Source: Allodiplogaster sudhausi
Lineage: Eukaryota; Nematoda; Chromadorea; Rhabditida; Diplogasteridae
DNA: 64,000 nucleotides
Reading direction: 5' to 3'
NCBI GenBank assembly: GCA_945643635.1
Contig: CALZFC010000001.1
Location: 3,280,501 to 3,344,500, forward strand
This document shows, in pieces, positions 1-12,182 of this stretch. The stretch's first letter is position 1, and the number at the start of each line of letters is the position of its first letter. The position numbers and the translations under genes are program-made. Under the pieces are notes generated by a model. It was not told the DNA's origin. It worked only from the letters and a program-made list of their open reading frames with translations, and ran no database searches.

Positions 1-44
1 ATCAGAATGATTGTCTCAATGACATCAGAATGACTGGCTGCTGA

Positions 45-1290
45 TTAATTGTAAGGCATTAGCGCATGTGTGCAATCGATCCAGTAGTCGTGGATGACTT
101 CCAGCTGCTGTGGACGGCTCGTGCCGAAGTTGCGATGGTGATAGGTGGCAGAGAAGACGAGGCGGAAAGATATCAGGAGAGCGAAATGGATGGAGGGAGA
201 GAGACACTGATGGTACCTGGGAGAGTCGAGTGATAATAAAAGATCGAGAGACAGGGAAGGCTAGAGAGAGAGAGGGAAGATTAGAGAGAGAGAGAGATAA
301 CAAAATTGACGTTAAAAAAAGGACACGAGTGAGCTTACAGAGAATAAAATAGAAGGACATCAAATAAGTGGAGTGATCCATAAGCCGACTTACATCTGGA
401 GTCCAGTGAGACGGATTCCGCCATGAAGCAGTTCGCCACGTATATTCGTATACGACACGTCAATAGAGACGAGCGACGCGTTGGGTGTCAGCACGCTTCC
501 CTCAACCGTCACTGTCGGATATCCGAAGCACATTACACAAGACTTTACTCCTGGATTCGCCTAAAGATTGATGATTAACATAGAAGAGGTGTATCTGAGC
601 TGGAACAAAAAAAAATATGTAGCTAATAAGGAATATAGTAAGGAAAGGACATACCCTAAATTTGATGTAAATTTCGTCATTTGGGAGCAGCAAAATGCTA
701 GTCGCTTTCGCGACGAGCTGAGATCCACTGAGATCTACAAGAGTCCGGCTGAATAATTTAGAGAGAGACAGAGAGAGAGAGATATTTAGAGATAGAGATA
801 TAGTAGGAGAAAGAGAGAAGGAATGCGAGTGTGCATTCTTCATAAAATCGAGCGATGTAGAATCGTACCATGCTTATGGATGATTGGCATCATTGAGCTA
901 CTGAGGAAGATCTCGTAGAAGAAGAAAAAAACAAGCACCGCAATCATGAAAACGTGTAGAGCCCCCCGTAAAAAACTGAAAGAGGCCTTCCGATCGTTGC
1001 CAATTAATTTTCTCGGCCGTGGGCCTTAAAATCCGAACCTACATATATTCTCACGAGAACTGGCGAATCTCATTTTCATTTAACTTGTATTGGTGTGCGT
1101 GGATAGTCCAAATGATTTGAAAGAGAGAAAGAAGAATCAGAAGATAAACGAGCTCTGCACCTAGACAGAACGCGCGCGAACATCCTCAAATCAGGGAGAG
1201 TTGGCCCTTCCGGTTGAACTCTCAGCCACTCGAACATCCAGAGCAATTCTCTTAAGAAATAGTACAGCAAGCATGGAATATACCGAGAAT
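45..1290 (-). pseudogene. Family A copy A1, degenerate membrane protein gene
   Basis: Unrecognised family. Exons in transcription order: E1 relic about 1290-1075, E2 about 1060-869 (donor at 868), E3 about 752-655, E4 560-394, E5 216-45 with a TAA stop. E3 reads with the family motif SQLVAKAT...LLPNDEI. E4 reads with GYPTVTVEGS. E5 is open for 57 codons but has lost the second Cys of the family's C-x(7)-C pair (IHFALL in place of TDCSLL). E2 has an in-frame TAA after the FKAHG motif and a frame change before its membrane segment (ALHVFMIAVLVFFFFYEIF). E1 is hardly recognisable. No AG acceptor is obvious at E3. E4 is three codons shorter than in sister copies. The mix of intact C-terminal exons and broken N-terminal exons suggests a pseudogene. 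Function unknown. Confidence 0.6.
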
Positions 1291-1356
1291 GGAAGAGCAG
1301 GTTCTAGGTCTTTTTTATGGGAACCTCAAATATATAGTATACATACATATATATAA

Positions 1357-1358
1357 AC

Positions 1359-1400
<42 letters not shown>
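1357..1400. repeat. (TA)n microsatellite
   Basis: Nearly uninterrupted TA dinucleotides just upstream of the A1 5' region. Confidence 0.9.
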
Positions 1401-1402
<2 letters not shown>

Positions 1403-1479
1403 TAAGCCAAAGTTAAAGCAGTTGCTGAGTCAAATTATTAAAAGCGCAAGTGAGTCTAGAAGCCAAGAAGTATTAACTG

Positions 1480-1690
1480 ACCATCCCTTCGACATGCAAA
1501 GTCAATGTGTGTGTTTCTCAATGAGTAGGAGAGATTTAGTAGGTGAGACGATGAGTCGTGAAAAAAAACCTCTTCACCCCAGCTAATAAGGTGACGAGGC
1601 GATTAAGGATCACACTAATGACAATTATCACTCAATACGTTCATGACAATCAGCGCAGCTGCCAAAGAAATTTAGAAGGAGTTTTTTAAA
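1480..1690 (-). other. Conserved block upstream of family A (decayed E0 type)
   Basis: On the minus strand this block shares short stretches with 12050-12182, 15600-15760 and (opposite orientation) 31575-31725: GGCAGCTG..., CGCCTC(A/G)TC(A/G)CCT(C/T)ATTAG and a distal CATTGACTTTGC. Each copy lies upstream of a family A 5' end or of the BET-like fragment. Here the frame is broken. It could be a first exon or a promoter segment duplicated with the genes. Confidence 0.45.
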
Positions 1691-2350
1691 GGAAAGATTG
1701 CTGGGCTCTTGAGTTTTCATATAGCAAACCTTTCATTTTATTTCTATACATATACAGTCGCCCTCATAAAAACTGGGAATTCAAGTTTTTTGGAGATAAC
1801 TTTTTAAAGGATAGGACTATTTGAATGAAATTTTCAGGGTTGCTTCATTATGCTACCAGGCATTAATTAGCAGTTTATTGGTTCCATTGATTTACTTATG
1901 TTCAAGAAAAAATCAATAACTTAGAATCACCTGCATTGCACATTTAGGCGCGTTGGACAAAATAATTTATTTCTTTGATATCCGAGAAGTTTTTATTGGC
2001 ATTTTATTTTAGTCGCATTTCATAACATCCCAGCGACAACATTTTAGTCTAATTGCGATTTTATATCATGCTATTACATGCTTATTGCCTTCTGTTCGAG
2101 ATTCACTCCCTCGGCTTTGGTTGCACGCGGTTCAGCAGGACAAAATCGATCATTTACTACTATGGCTATAGTTATAATAATTTTAATATGTTTGCAGGAA
2201 TCATTGAACCAATTCAGATGGCTAGTTGAGCTGTGAAAATTACGTGCTAATTAGTTCAGCCCTACATTAATACCGCGGTCAACTTTAGTCCTCAGCCCAG
2301 TTGTTCTTAATGTGATTGCTGTACACTGCGTGTGCTTCAAATACGGTTTT
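1691..2350. other. Intergenic, no gene seen
   Basis: AT-rich, no exon-like ORF. The start of a possible transposon end, CAGTCGCCCTCATAAAAACT at 1756, resembles mariner-type termini, but I could not find its partner. Confidence 0.4.
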
Positions 2351-2745
2351 GCCTATCTCAAATCATAGCTAATAGATTTTTACATGTTGGGCATCCTTCT
2401 TTTATCTCTGGCTTCATGAAGCAACAAGTAACAGAAGAGCGATTGAAGACACCTTTAAAGCGACAAATTTCCATACTTGATATCAGGCCTTTATAGGCCA
2501 ATTGCGACATTAAGTAATCTATTTGGAATTTAGACGATTGCTGAACACTCTTATGTATCGATTAAAGTGGCCTTTGACTTGATATTAAATTTTTCGGGTT
2601 TACTATCCTGTCTCCTAAAACACTGTACTATTCCATACTTGGGGTACATTCAATCGTTCTTCTGTTACTTATTGCTTCATGAAGCCAGGGATGAAAGAAG
2701 GCTGCTGAACATTGTAAAAACCTATTAGCTATGATTTGAGATAGG
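2351..2745. repeat. Foldback element interrupting gag relic
   Basis: Arms of about 95 bp at 2351-2446 and 2651-2745 are inverted copies: both contain CCTATCTCAAATCATAGCTA, then a TTTTTACA run and GGCTTCATGAAGCAA. The right arm abuts the end of the gag-like reading frame and supplies its stop codon, so the element interrupts or truncates that retroelement. Confidence 0.75.
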
Positions 2746-4401
2746 CATGAGTAAGCCCGCATGTGCTTCGGTATTGCCGTATCGCCTGATCAATTCACTA
2801 GGAGCGCGCTCATAGTTGTCACCAGAGGTGGGAATCTGCGCGATGAAGGACTTTGCCGAATCTGTAAGACACTCCTTAAGGTACCGAAATTTTTGGAACG
2901 CTGACAGGGATGGGTTATAATCGATTGCCTCATCAAATTCTTCCATAAATGTGTGGAAAGTGGTCAGATTGTCTCCTGAAAAATTTGGTAATTTTATAGG
3001 GGGCAAAGTATGCTGACGCTGATGTGAGAGAGCTTGTGCCAGGGAACTAAGGATTCCCAATTCTTGATTTGGCATATTCGTTGAATGATTCTGGCCCTGA
3101 GAAGAATGGCCAGATTCCTGAACATGATGGGCTCGGTCGTGGGTACGGTAGATGTGGTCAGGAATACGGTAGTGTGGATCCTGAGTACGGTAGAATGAGT
3201 CGGGGATACGGTAGGATGGATCTCGAGTACGGTGAGAGGGTCCTGAGTACGGTAGGAGGGGACCTGAGTACTGTAGGGGGGACCCTGAGCACCATGAGGC
3301 GGCTCCTGAGTATGATAGAATGGGTCAGGAGTACGATAATGTGGTGCCTGAACATGAGAAGCATTTGTATTCCTACAATCCCCAAATTTGGCATGATTAG
3401 GTGGGGTGTTTGCGGGGTAGATGGGTGATTGAGCGCCAGAAGGATCAACATTCCTGAAATCCCCAGAAATTGGTTGGCTTAGTGGGGGAGGAGGAATGAA
3501 GAGCTTAGTAGGCGACTCACGCCTATCTCCAGCCGGAAAAGATGGAGGAGAGTGGTGAGAAATGTCATGTGACATTGCCTGAATAAGGAGCGGGTGGAGG
3601 GCCTTAACATATTGATTGGCTGAATCAACAATGTGGGTCAAATTTCCTGAAATATTTTCGAAGGAATGACGTGAAGGGTCCCTGATTTCCCACTCTTCTA
3701 AAAGGGGCAAGAGCATCGACAGTGACAGCGGAATGTTTTCTAGCAGCAGCCAGATAGTTGTTTCGCTTTTCGTAATAGCATAGGGAATAAGACTGGGCAT
3801 CAGAAATAATGTTTTCGAAAGCCTGAATATGACGTGAAATTTCCTGATGATCATTAAGCTTATTCCATGAGTTCCTGAGGTCAGAGAATTCATTCGAGCA
3901 GGAAAGAAGGAAATGGTTGATTTCAGCAACATGGGCGGCGAGAGAATCAAATTGAGCACGGAAATCAAAAGAGATTTTGTTTTCCTGAATTTGCGAAATG
4001 GCGCCATTAGGGTCATGATTGTTTCGAGAAGGAGCATTTTTCTGAGAAGCTGGTGGGGGCACGGAGAATGTCAGATCCAGAGAATCAGAGAAGGGGATGA
4101 GAGGGGCTCCCTGACTGGCTGATTCTGACGTGCCTGATTTTGTAGATTTTTTTCTGAAGAATTTGAATACGCGTGGTAGAAATGTCCCTGAACGAGCCGT
4201 TCCTAATGGTAAGGGAAGAGGAACAAGTGGTTGGAAAGGGTTCACTCTGGAACTGGGAAGAAGGGGCCGGAATATTCCTGAGCCCAAACATTGAAGAATT
4301 CGGTCGGCTACAGCCGGATTCAAATTTGGGAGAAGATGTGGTAGAATGCTTATTAGAGCCCGAATTGGAAATAGGATGAACTGCGAGACGCACCATATCA
4401 A
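2746..4401 (-). mobile_element. BEL/Pao-type LTR retrotransposon gag relic
   Basis: Three overlapping minus-strand reading frames (4401-3625, 4037-2994, 3075-2746) together make one gag-like polyprotein with at least two frame changes. The N-terminal half has a helical segment (AAHVAEINHFLL...). The middle is Pro/Tyr/Gln-rich with tandem YRTQDP-like repeats. The C-terminal part resembles the DUF1759 region of BEL/Pao gag: LPPIKLPNFSGD, then a Phe-rich helix, NPSLSAFQKFRYLKECL and a following RRYGN. No protease, reverse transcriptase or integrase is present, because the frame ends at the foldback element at 2745. Family identity is inferred from the DUF1759-like pattern. No LTR was recognised here. 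Confidence 0.65.
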
Positions 4402-5159
4402 AAATTATTGCAGGATAAGTATTCCTTACTTCAAGGAACGGCCAGAGCAACAGGGGTAAGGGTAAATGACCGGAAGGGTGGGAGAAATATGCGTAATAAA
4501 CAATGGCAAATAGCGGAGATTTCCTCCTTAGCACATTCAATTTCCTTCTCAAGCCACAATTCTTCCCTTAAATACCAATTACCAACAAGTCCTCCGGACT
4601 ATACTTTCCTGAATTCCTGATTTAATTGGATCCCTGAACGCCTACAAGGTATACTTGTCCTTTCAAGGATCGAGATAACAACAATACATTTATCCACAGT
4701 TAAATGGATCCTGACAAATGATGTCAAGGATGAGTGACAGCAGAGAAGCCGGAAAGGTCGATGACGATTAACAACGACGAAGAATGGCTGAGAGGCGAAC
4801 ACGTGGAAGGGGAACAACAGAGGAAGTCACCCGTACACACGGAACACAGAGCTAACACTGACCCAGACCGGGTCAAAACACAAAAAAATGACAAAAAAAA
4901 ATGCTTCCAGAAGGAAGCCCAAAAGTACAGTAATAAGTACGAATTAGTAATGAATTAGTAATGTACTAAATATATCGAGTAGTCCGGTGGGTCACCCTTA
5001 TTCCTTATATGCTCAAAACAAATATTTGTCAAAAATATTTGACATAGACTAACCGTATTCCTCGATGACTGGCGTAGTTGGGAAGCGGAGCACGAGATCG
5101 ACAAAGTAATCGGGGGTTCACCAGCACAGCCAAACACAATAGAGAGGCCAGGAACTCAC
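4402..5159. other. Intergenic, possible 5' leader of the gag relic
   Basis: No convincing coding sequence. ORFs here are short and compositionally unremarkable. The part next to 4401 could be the untranslated leader of the retroelement. Confidence 0.3.
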
Positions 5160-5163
5160 TTAA

Positions 5164-5432
5164 AGGAGGTATCCGGGGAATAACTAACCTATGTTTTGTT
5201 CTATGTGGATAAGTTCATCTTGGCGTAAAACATATATCCAGAAAGTTTGAGCGATTTTCTTTTATTACATTCTGAGCGGTAGTAACGTGAAAACTGGCGT
5301 GTAGAGAATTAGTTACGGTAGGTCATAGCCGCCCTCCTATTTCGCATTCTCTCTCGACCGAGCGACAGGCAATTTTTACTCTTCAAACTCGTTCTCTAGC
5401 GCTACTGTAGAATTATTCGCCGGATACTTCCT
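5164..5432. mobile_element. TTAA-flanked MITE, family T1
   Basis: 269 bp element bounded by TTAA at 5160-5163 and 5433-5436. Terminal inverted repeats start AGGAGGTATCCGGGGAATAA (left) and AGGAAGTATCCGGCGAATAA (right, complement). Closely related to 19714-19988. No coding capacity. The TTAA target duplication suggests a piggyBac-like transposase in trans. Confidence 0.85.
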
Positions 5433-5436
5433 TTAA

Positions 5437-6260
5437 ACGTTTTCCTGTCGCTGCTTATGGATTTGATTTTCTGGGCCGTGGGTTAACCAAAAAAAGGAAG
5501 GATGATAAGATGAAGGTGAAGGAATATGAAAGTACATATGTATTGAACGAACAGGCTTATAATGCCGGAAAGGCCTTTCGGCTTGGCCGTAGACTAAAGC
5601 ATTGGCGCCGGAGCTGTTGACTTGATTGGCGCCAAACCTTGCGATCGAAAGCATGGTGGCGTCTCTCAGAAAGTTAGAGTGAAAGGAGGAACGAAAGGGA
5701 GAAATAAAAAGTGAGAGAACAGGAAAATCAGGGAGAGAAACAGAGAGACGACGAAGGGATGATGAAAACAGAAAGAAAGAGAGAGAGAAGGATACAGCAA
5801 AATGACGTCACTGATATCCAAGATGATTCGGTATGCGGGAGAGCAATTACCGTAATATTTTGCAGTATATTCACAACGAATAATCACTTTTTTTCTTAAA
5901 TTATTGGTTCACCTCGACCGTTCTTCTTGGCTTACCATGCCGTTCCGCTTTTTTTTTTAAATTCGTATGAAAGCAGAGCGAATGGGTAACGATGGCAACT
6001 TGGTTTATCATGAAATCACAAAACACCTCTATATGTACTCAAGTTCTTAGCATGGAATAGTTTCATTGTTAGATTTCGAAAGATGTACATTTATTCCGGG
6101 GAAAACATTCTTTTGAAACGGAAAAAAAGAAGAAAAGATTATCAAAGCGGAACTGATGTCAGGTCAAGATTCGTTTGGAAAAGTCTTTTAACGAAAATAA
6201 ATTTAATATTAAAAAAAAAGATTCCTGAGTACGGTAGAAAGGAAGAAGATTCTGATTAGA
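5437..6260. other. Intergenic, GA-rich stretches
   Basis: Contains GA-rich tracts (about 5690-5790) and a short run of T. ORFs are translations of these tracts. No gene or element ends identified. Confidence 0.4.
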
Positions 6261-7007
6261 TGCTGATTAATTGGAAGGCAAAAGCGCGTGAGCGCCTTTG
6301 ATTCTGTAGTCGCGGGTGACATTTAGCTGATGTGGACGACTCGCGCCAAAGACGGGATGGTGATGGGTGGCAGAGAAGACGAGGCGGAGAGACATACAGA
6401 GAAAGCAATCGGTGGGAGGAGAGAGGCACTGACGGTAGCTGAGAGTGGAGGGTGATAGTAAGAAAAAGAGAGAACAAAGTTTAGACAGAGAGAGAGAGAG
6501 AGAGAGAGAAAGTAGAATAGAAGGAAAGAAAAGGATCGAGGTAACGACTTACGTCTGAAATCTTGTGAAACGGATTTTCCCATGAATTGCTGGCATCCCG
6601 CCGCGAAAAGTCGAACGCGACGCGTCAAGCGAGATGAGCGACGCGTTGCATGTCAGCGAGCTTCCCTCAACCGTGACTGTCGGATAGCCGCGCTTTAAGG
6701 GAATGCTTTTTATTCCTGGACATGCCTGAAAACGGATGATAAACATAGAAAAGATGAAATGGAAGTAACGGTTTACTTGACTAAGTAAAAAAAAATGTTT
6801 AAAAGTACCGTAAATATGAGGTTGAATTCGTCCTTCGGCAGCAGCTCAATTCCGCTCGCTTTCGCTACCATTCAGTGAGATCTTCAAGAGCTCAGGCGGA
6901 TAATTAACACAGAGAGAGGGAGGCATCAGTAGAAGGATAAAAAGATAAAAACTGAAGCTTGAAAGCCATAGACAATTGATGAATCCAGATCCACTTTTTA
7001 TATAGTA

Positions 7008-8535
7008 CTCTCGGGTGTGCCTCAGGGGTCCGTCATAGTCGCTCTACTCTTCTTGATCTACATAAATGACCTACCAGATTGTCTACCTCCTGGCGCCTTT
7101 TGCACTCTCTATGCCGATGACGCAAAACTACATATGTACTGTTAATGATACAACCCTTCTTCAAACTGCGCTTAAAGGAGCTGTACATGGAGATTACAAT
7201 GTCATATAATTTTGAGCCTGAGAGAACCAGGCTAGCTTAAAACATAGCTGTGCAAATTTACAACACATTAAATTTCTTTGATGCTGAGAAAACGCCTTTG
7301 ATCTATAGTTCATACAGTACGATTTAGTAGATGACGTCAGCATTGTTCGCTCTGCTTGTCTAACTATCTCTCACTCTCTCAACCAGAAAGAAGGTGAACA
7401 CTAGGTGCGAAGCGGCAAGCCACGCTTGAGATTCGAGGGAAGAGAAGAGAGGCAGAGAGAAAAAGACTCACAAAGTCTAGTTTGTAGTGATGGATACTGT
7501 GCTAGCATACCGCCAAAACTTTTTGCAATATCATGCGCGAATTCAAACGTTAACTCTCCACAAGCTGGTTCTAAACTCCATGGATAGTTCCTTTAACAAC
7601 ATACAAGACAGGACTAACAACTGGGGCCTTTCAATTTCGGTTAGAAAGAGTAAATTTATGACCATAGGTCAAAATCACCACACCTTTTGTCCCCTTCTAA
7701 ATGCTCACCCCCTCTCCATTGCCCACCACTTCTGTGATCTCGGTGTTACCATTTCCAATGACCTTTCATTTACTGAGCATATCAGAATCATCTGCAATAA
7801 AGCGAGCGCTCGAGCTCTTCTCATCCTGCGGAATTTCCGCTCACATAACCTGGCGATACTAATGCGTCTCTTCTCTATTTCTGTACGTCCTATCCTGGAA
7901 TATGCAAGTGAGATTTGGAACCCTCATAAGGAACTTTCTGCTTCCTCGTACGACCGCATAGAAAATGTCCAGCGCTTATTTACGCGTCTCATCTTTAGAA
8001 GAATTGGTCATCATCCCTCTTACCCAGCCCGTCTTTCTGCTCTATCTTGCCATACTCTTGCATCGCGAGGACATTTTATTGATCTTATGTATACTTATAA
8101 AATATTCGCAAACCACATTGACATTGGTCCCAAAGTCCTCTTTTGTCTTCTCAATATTTCTGTAACTAGAGGTCATCGATTTAAAAGTACACATTACCTA
8201 TGTAGAAATAAGAGTTTTAAGTTTTTTTGCCGAATAGAGTGGTTAATGATTGGAATAGACTGCCTAATAAGATTTTTGACAGTGCATCTCTAACTCGTTC
8301 AGTTATTTCTTCCATTTGTCTGTCACACACGCCTATATAATGCTACAATGTCTCCACATGCTTTTTTTATAGTTATATTTTCCCTTTCGGAAGATTGTTT
8401 CTATGTTCCACAATTTGGTTCCCTAGAAGTAGCCGATCACGTCAGCTATAGGGACTTATATATTTACATATTTATCTCATATCTATGTTTTCATGTTTTC
8501 ATTCAAAAAATGCTGATAAACCTGAATGAATGAAT
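7008..8535 (+). mobile_element. Non-LTR retrotransposon reverse transcriptase relic (CR1/jockey-like)
   Basis: Reads SGVPQGSV, then [11 protein letters not shown] and the catalytic box as LYADDAKL, followed after a frame shift by [11 protein letters not shown]. After about 400 bp of unrelated sequence (roughly 7170-7560) the thumb region resumes (ISVRKSKFM, HHFCDLGVTISNDLSF, LEYASEIWNP) and ends about 8293. The domain order and the DLGV and EYAS-WNP motifs are typical of non-LTR polymerases. It is 5' truncated, frame-shifted and interrupted. The 3' end probably lies at the GAAT repeat near 8525-8535. It sits in the sense-opposite orientation inside the A2 intron. Confidence 0.8.
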
Positions 8536-8853
8536 AGAGAAAGAACGAGCGCGTAAGATTATCGTGAATTTGAGTGAGAGAGAGGGAGGTTTTTTCAAAG
8601 AAAATATAGTAGGGTAGACGTACCATATGCATTGATGACTGGCTTGTCTGAGTAAAGAACCGAGATATCATAGAGGATGTCAAAGATCACCGTCACAGTC
8701 ATGAAGAATATTGCCACCAGCGCACCACTGAAATATGTATGTATGCACATTCCGATCGCTGCTTGTGTCTTTCCTGGGCCCTTGGCCTTAAACTCCAAAA
8801 CCTACAGTCTTACTAAAGCTGGTCAATCTAATTTACCTTCAACATTGATTAAT

Positions 8854-8878
8854 GCGTGTGTGTGTGTGTGTGTGTGTT
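8854..8878. repeat. (GT)n microsatellite
   Basis: About 12 GT dinucleotides within the A2 E1-E2 interval. Confidence 0.85.
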
Positions 8879-9387
8879 TTGTACATATATGTGCATAGCC
8901 AACTTGATTTAAAAGAAAAAGACGAACGAGAAGATAAACGAGCTCAGGTTGTACAGTGCACGAACAGGATAATCTGATCACGGAGAGGGGGCTCTTAATT
9001 CTTTTCTTCGTCGGAGTGAAGCGGCTCTTGCGCGGGCGTCTGAGATGTTGACAATATCGTAGCCTTCGGCGGCACCTTTTGGAAAGTATCGTGAAGCTTT
9101 GGCACTTCCGAACAGCATATGCCATAGATCTTCATCATTCCCTCGTTGTAGCTCTGCCTGCTAGGGGCAAAAAGCTGCTAAAATGGCCAAGCTTTACTCC
9201 GCAATCAGAGGGTGTAAATTCGCGTAGAGAACGCAGTGAACTCTCACCCCTCCAATAGTATTAATAAATAATGCAGTAAACATTGATTATACCGAGAATG
9301 GAGGAACAATTCATGTTTTATTTATGGGAACATCAAAAAATGTATAATTTGTATGTCAAAGTTAAGACTCTAAGTCAAAACATTTAA

Positions 9388-11983
9388 GAGAGCCTCTCTG
9401 TAATGATCATGGAGCGTCTGCCCTGAGGAATTTTTGTTTTCTTTTACTTTTAAAACTTTATGAGGGATGTATCCCTTGTTCATAACGAAGTCATAACGAG
9501 GCGGTCAGAAAGTTTAGAAAATTTTTTTTTCACTTAGATATAATGTTCATAAACTTTGGATGACCATATCTAACGTTATACTTAATATTTCTCAATATTC
9601 TTTTCACTGTTCGATTCCTTGTCGACAACTACACAAAAAAGTCCCAGATGACCATTTTCGAAGAATTAACATTTTTATGACTTTTGGTCAATTGAATTTT
9701 TTGAAATGTCGTTTTCAGGCAATAACTTTTTTATTATTATGACTTGCAGAAAACCGAATCATCCATAAAAAAGAGCAGGAAAAAATTACACATAATATGT
9801 GTCTACGATGAAAAATCTCCGATACTTTTTTTTTGGGTATCTGCATTTGAATATGGGTTTCTGAGCAAATTTCGGCTTTGGCTGCAAACAATAATTTCTT
9901 TCAAACTTCATCAATTTTAAAACGCAATGGTCCATTCGATGTAATTTTTTATCCTCTTTAAAATGGTATATACATACTTTGTACGCAAAGGAAATTAGTC
10001 TAAAGGCTTAAAATTGACTTTTTGTGTTTTTGGCCAAATTCTGGTGTTAAAATACTCATTCTTTGGACCATTAATGGGTCATATAGACCGAATTACAGCA
10101 TAATATTTATTCTACAAGAAAGAGCAGTTAAAACTGAGTCGGATACAACTTTTTAATCAAAATCTGAGGATACATTTTTTGTGAATATGTATTTGAATGC
10201 TGACTGTTGAAGGCGATATTGCTGAATATTTTTTGGCAATTATTTAAAATTAGTTCTTTCGAAAGATCTAGCACCCAATAATGGGTATTCCAGGATTCTT
10301 TGAAGTTCTTTCATGATATACCACTCAAAAGTACTCTAAAAGTCAAGAAATTTCATTTTTACGAGCCTAGAAGGCGAAATAATTGAATGAAAACTCCTTC
10401 GAAGCCAACTATCAGGTCATTTGTGAATCGGATTACCAAAAAGGTCATAACCATTCGAAAGAGAAGAGACTTTTACATATTATATCCTTCGATGAAAATG
10501 CAAAACCTGTACAGTTTTTAGAAATCTTGAAAGTTCGAAAAAAATCCACGAGATGTTTCGATTATTTTGAGCTGTTCTGCGAAAGCTGGTACCAATGAAA
10601 CTTATGTTCTGAAAACTGTTCCATTAGGTTGTTTGAGACGAGAAACATAAATTTGACGTTCATTTTCTACTTTTGACTCCCATCCATGGTGCTCTTGATC
10701 GAAATGAAATTTTTCTGCATATTATATTTCATTCGACCTAATGGAACAGTTTTCAGAATATAAGTTTCATTGGTAATAGCTTTCGCAGAACAGCTCAAAA
10801 TGGTCGAAACATCTCGTAGAATTTTTTCGAAATTTCAAGATTTCTAAAAACTGTACAGGTTTTGCATTTTCATCGAAGGATATAATATGTAAAAGTCTCT
10901 GCTCTTTCGAATGGTTATGACCTTTTTGGTAATCCGATTCACAAATGACCTGATAGGTGGCTTCGAAGGAGTTTTCATTCAATTATTTCGCCTTCTAGGC
11001 TCGTTAAAATGAAATTTCTTGACTTTTAGAGTACTTTTGAGTGGTATATCATGAAAGAACTTCAAAGAATTCTGGAATACCCATTATTGGGTGCTAGATC
11101 TTTCAAAAGAACTAATTTTAAATAATTGCCAAAAAATATTCAGCAATATCGCCTTCAACAGTCAGCATTCAAATACATATTCCCAAAAAAGGTATCCTCA
11201 GATTTTGATTAAAATGCTGTATCCGACTCAGTTTTAACTGCTCTTTCGTGTAGAATAAATATTATGCTGTAATTCCGTCTATTTGACCCATTAATGGTCC
11301 AAAGAATGAGTATTTTAACACCAGAATTTGGCCAAAAACACAAAAAATCAATTTTAAGCCTTTAGACTAATTTCCTTTGCGTACAAAGTATATACCATTT
11401 TAAAGAGGATAAAAAATTACATCGAATGGACCATTGCGTTTTAAATTGATGAAGTTTGAAGGAAATTATTGTTTGCAGCCAAAGCCGAAATTTGCTCAGA
11501 AACCCATATTCAAATGCAGATACCCAAAAAAAAGTATCGGAGATTTTTCCTCGTAGACACATATTATGTGTAATTTTTTCTCCTCTTTCTTATGGAAGAT
11601 TCAGTTTTCTGCAAGTCATAATAATAAAAAAAGTTATTGCCTGAAAACGACATTTCAAAAAATTCAATTGACCAAAAGTCATAAAAATGTTAATTCTTCG
11701 AAAATGGTCATCTGGGACTTTTTTGTGTAGTTGTAGAAAAGGAATCGAACAGTGAAAAGAATATTGAGAAATATTAAGTATAACGTTAGATATGGTCATC
11801 CAATTTTTATGAACATTACGGCTTATATCTAAGTGAAAAAATTTTTTCTAAACTTTCTGACCGCCTAGACTTCGTTATGAACAAGGGATACATCCTTCAT
11901 AAAGTTTTCAAAGTAAAAGAAAATAAAAATTCCTCAGGGCAGGAGCCTATACAAGCCTCCTTGAGTCTTACAGAGAGGCTCTC
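9388..11983. mobile_element. Giant hairpin element, TTAA-flanked (2.6 kb)
   Basis: Left arm 9388-10630 and right arm 10736-11983 are near-perfect inverted copies around a loop of about 105 bp. The same peptide-like ORFs appear on the plus strand of one arm and the minus strand of the other. Termini are GAGAGCCTCTCTGTAA on both sides, flanked by TTAA at 9384-9387 and 11984-11987. The subterminal motif GCCCTGAGGAATTTTT is also shared. No transposase domain recognised. Same termini as 40656-42188. A transcript through it would fold into a hairpin of about 1.2 kb. Confidence 0.85.
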
Positions 11984-12049
11984 TTAAAGCAAAAAATGAG
12001 CAACGCAGATATGTATGTACATAAAAGTAAATTGCTGAGTGACGCTTAC

Positions 12050-12182
12050 CGCGGCAGACAAACCGATGAGTATTTCGCACGAAAGATGGATGATTCGGCA
12101 GAATCACCTCATCATTCGCGGCTAATGAGGCGATGAGGCGAATATGGGGCACCCAAACAACCATCACTCTCAAGGCGCTCAT
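12050..12182 (-). CDS. Possible first exon (E0) upstream of family A copy A2
   Basis: ATG at 12182 opens a 44-codon frame beginning MSALRVMVVWVPHIRLIASL, with a hydrophobic, signal-like start. It ends at a good donor, CCGCG/GTAAGC (intron from 12049). Decayed relatives lie at 1480-1690, 15600-15760 and 31575-31725, always upstream of a family A-type 5' region. Whether it was joined to E1 cannot be decided: phase 1 does not give a clean join to A2 E1, and the giant hairpin now lies between. It could equally be a conserved promoter block that happens to be open here. Confidence 0.3.

Larger units (their letters stand above)
6267..9138 (-). pseudogene. Family A copy A2, split by a retroelement
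   Basis: E1 starts at an ATG at 9138 (MMKIYGICCSEV) but hits a stop before the FVQY-like end, near 8930. E2 about 8800-8634 has EFKAKG, then a membrane segment (GALVAIFFMTVTVIFDIL) and PVINAYG at the donor. E3 6900-6809 has a deletion after DLT that shifts the frame. E4 6725-6553 reads through with GYPTVTVEGSSLTCNASL, and E5 6438-6267 is fully open with both Cys residues and a TAA stop. The E2-E3 intron holds a non-LTR reverse transcriptase relic (7008-8535), and the conserved upstream exon at 12050-12182 is separated from E1 by a 2.6 kb hairpin element. Probably non-functional. Product unknown; likely a type II membrane protein when intact. Confidence 0.65.

Noticed and set aside
9388..11983. 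Pairs of 60-80 codon ORFs in the hairpin arms as genes
   Set aside because: The same peptides appear in both arms by symmetry. They are short, with no start context or domain.
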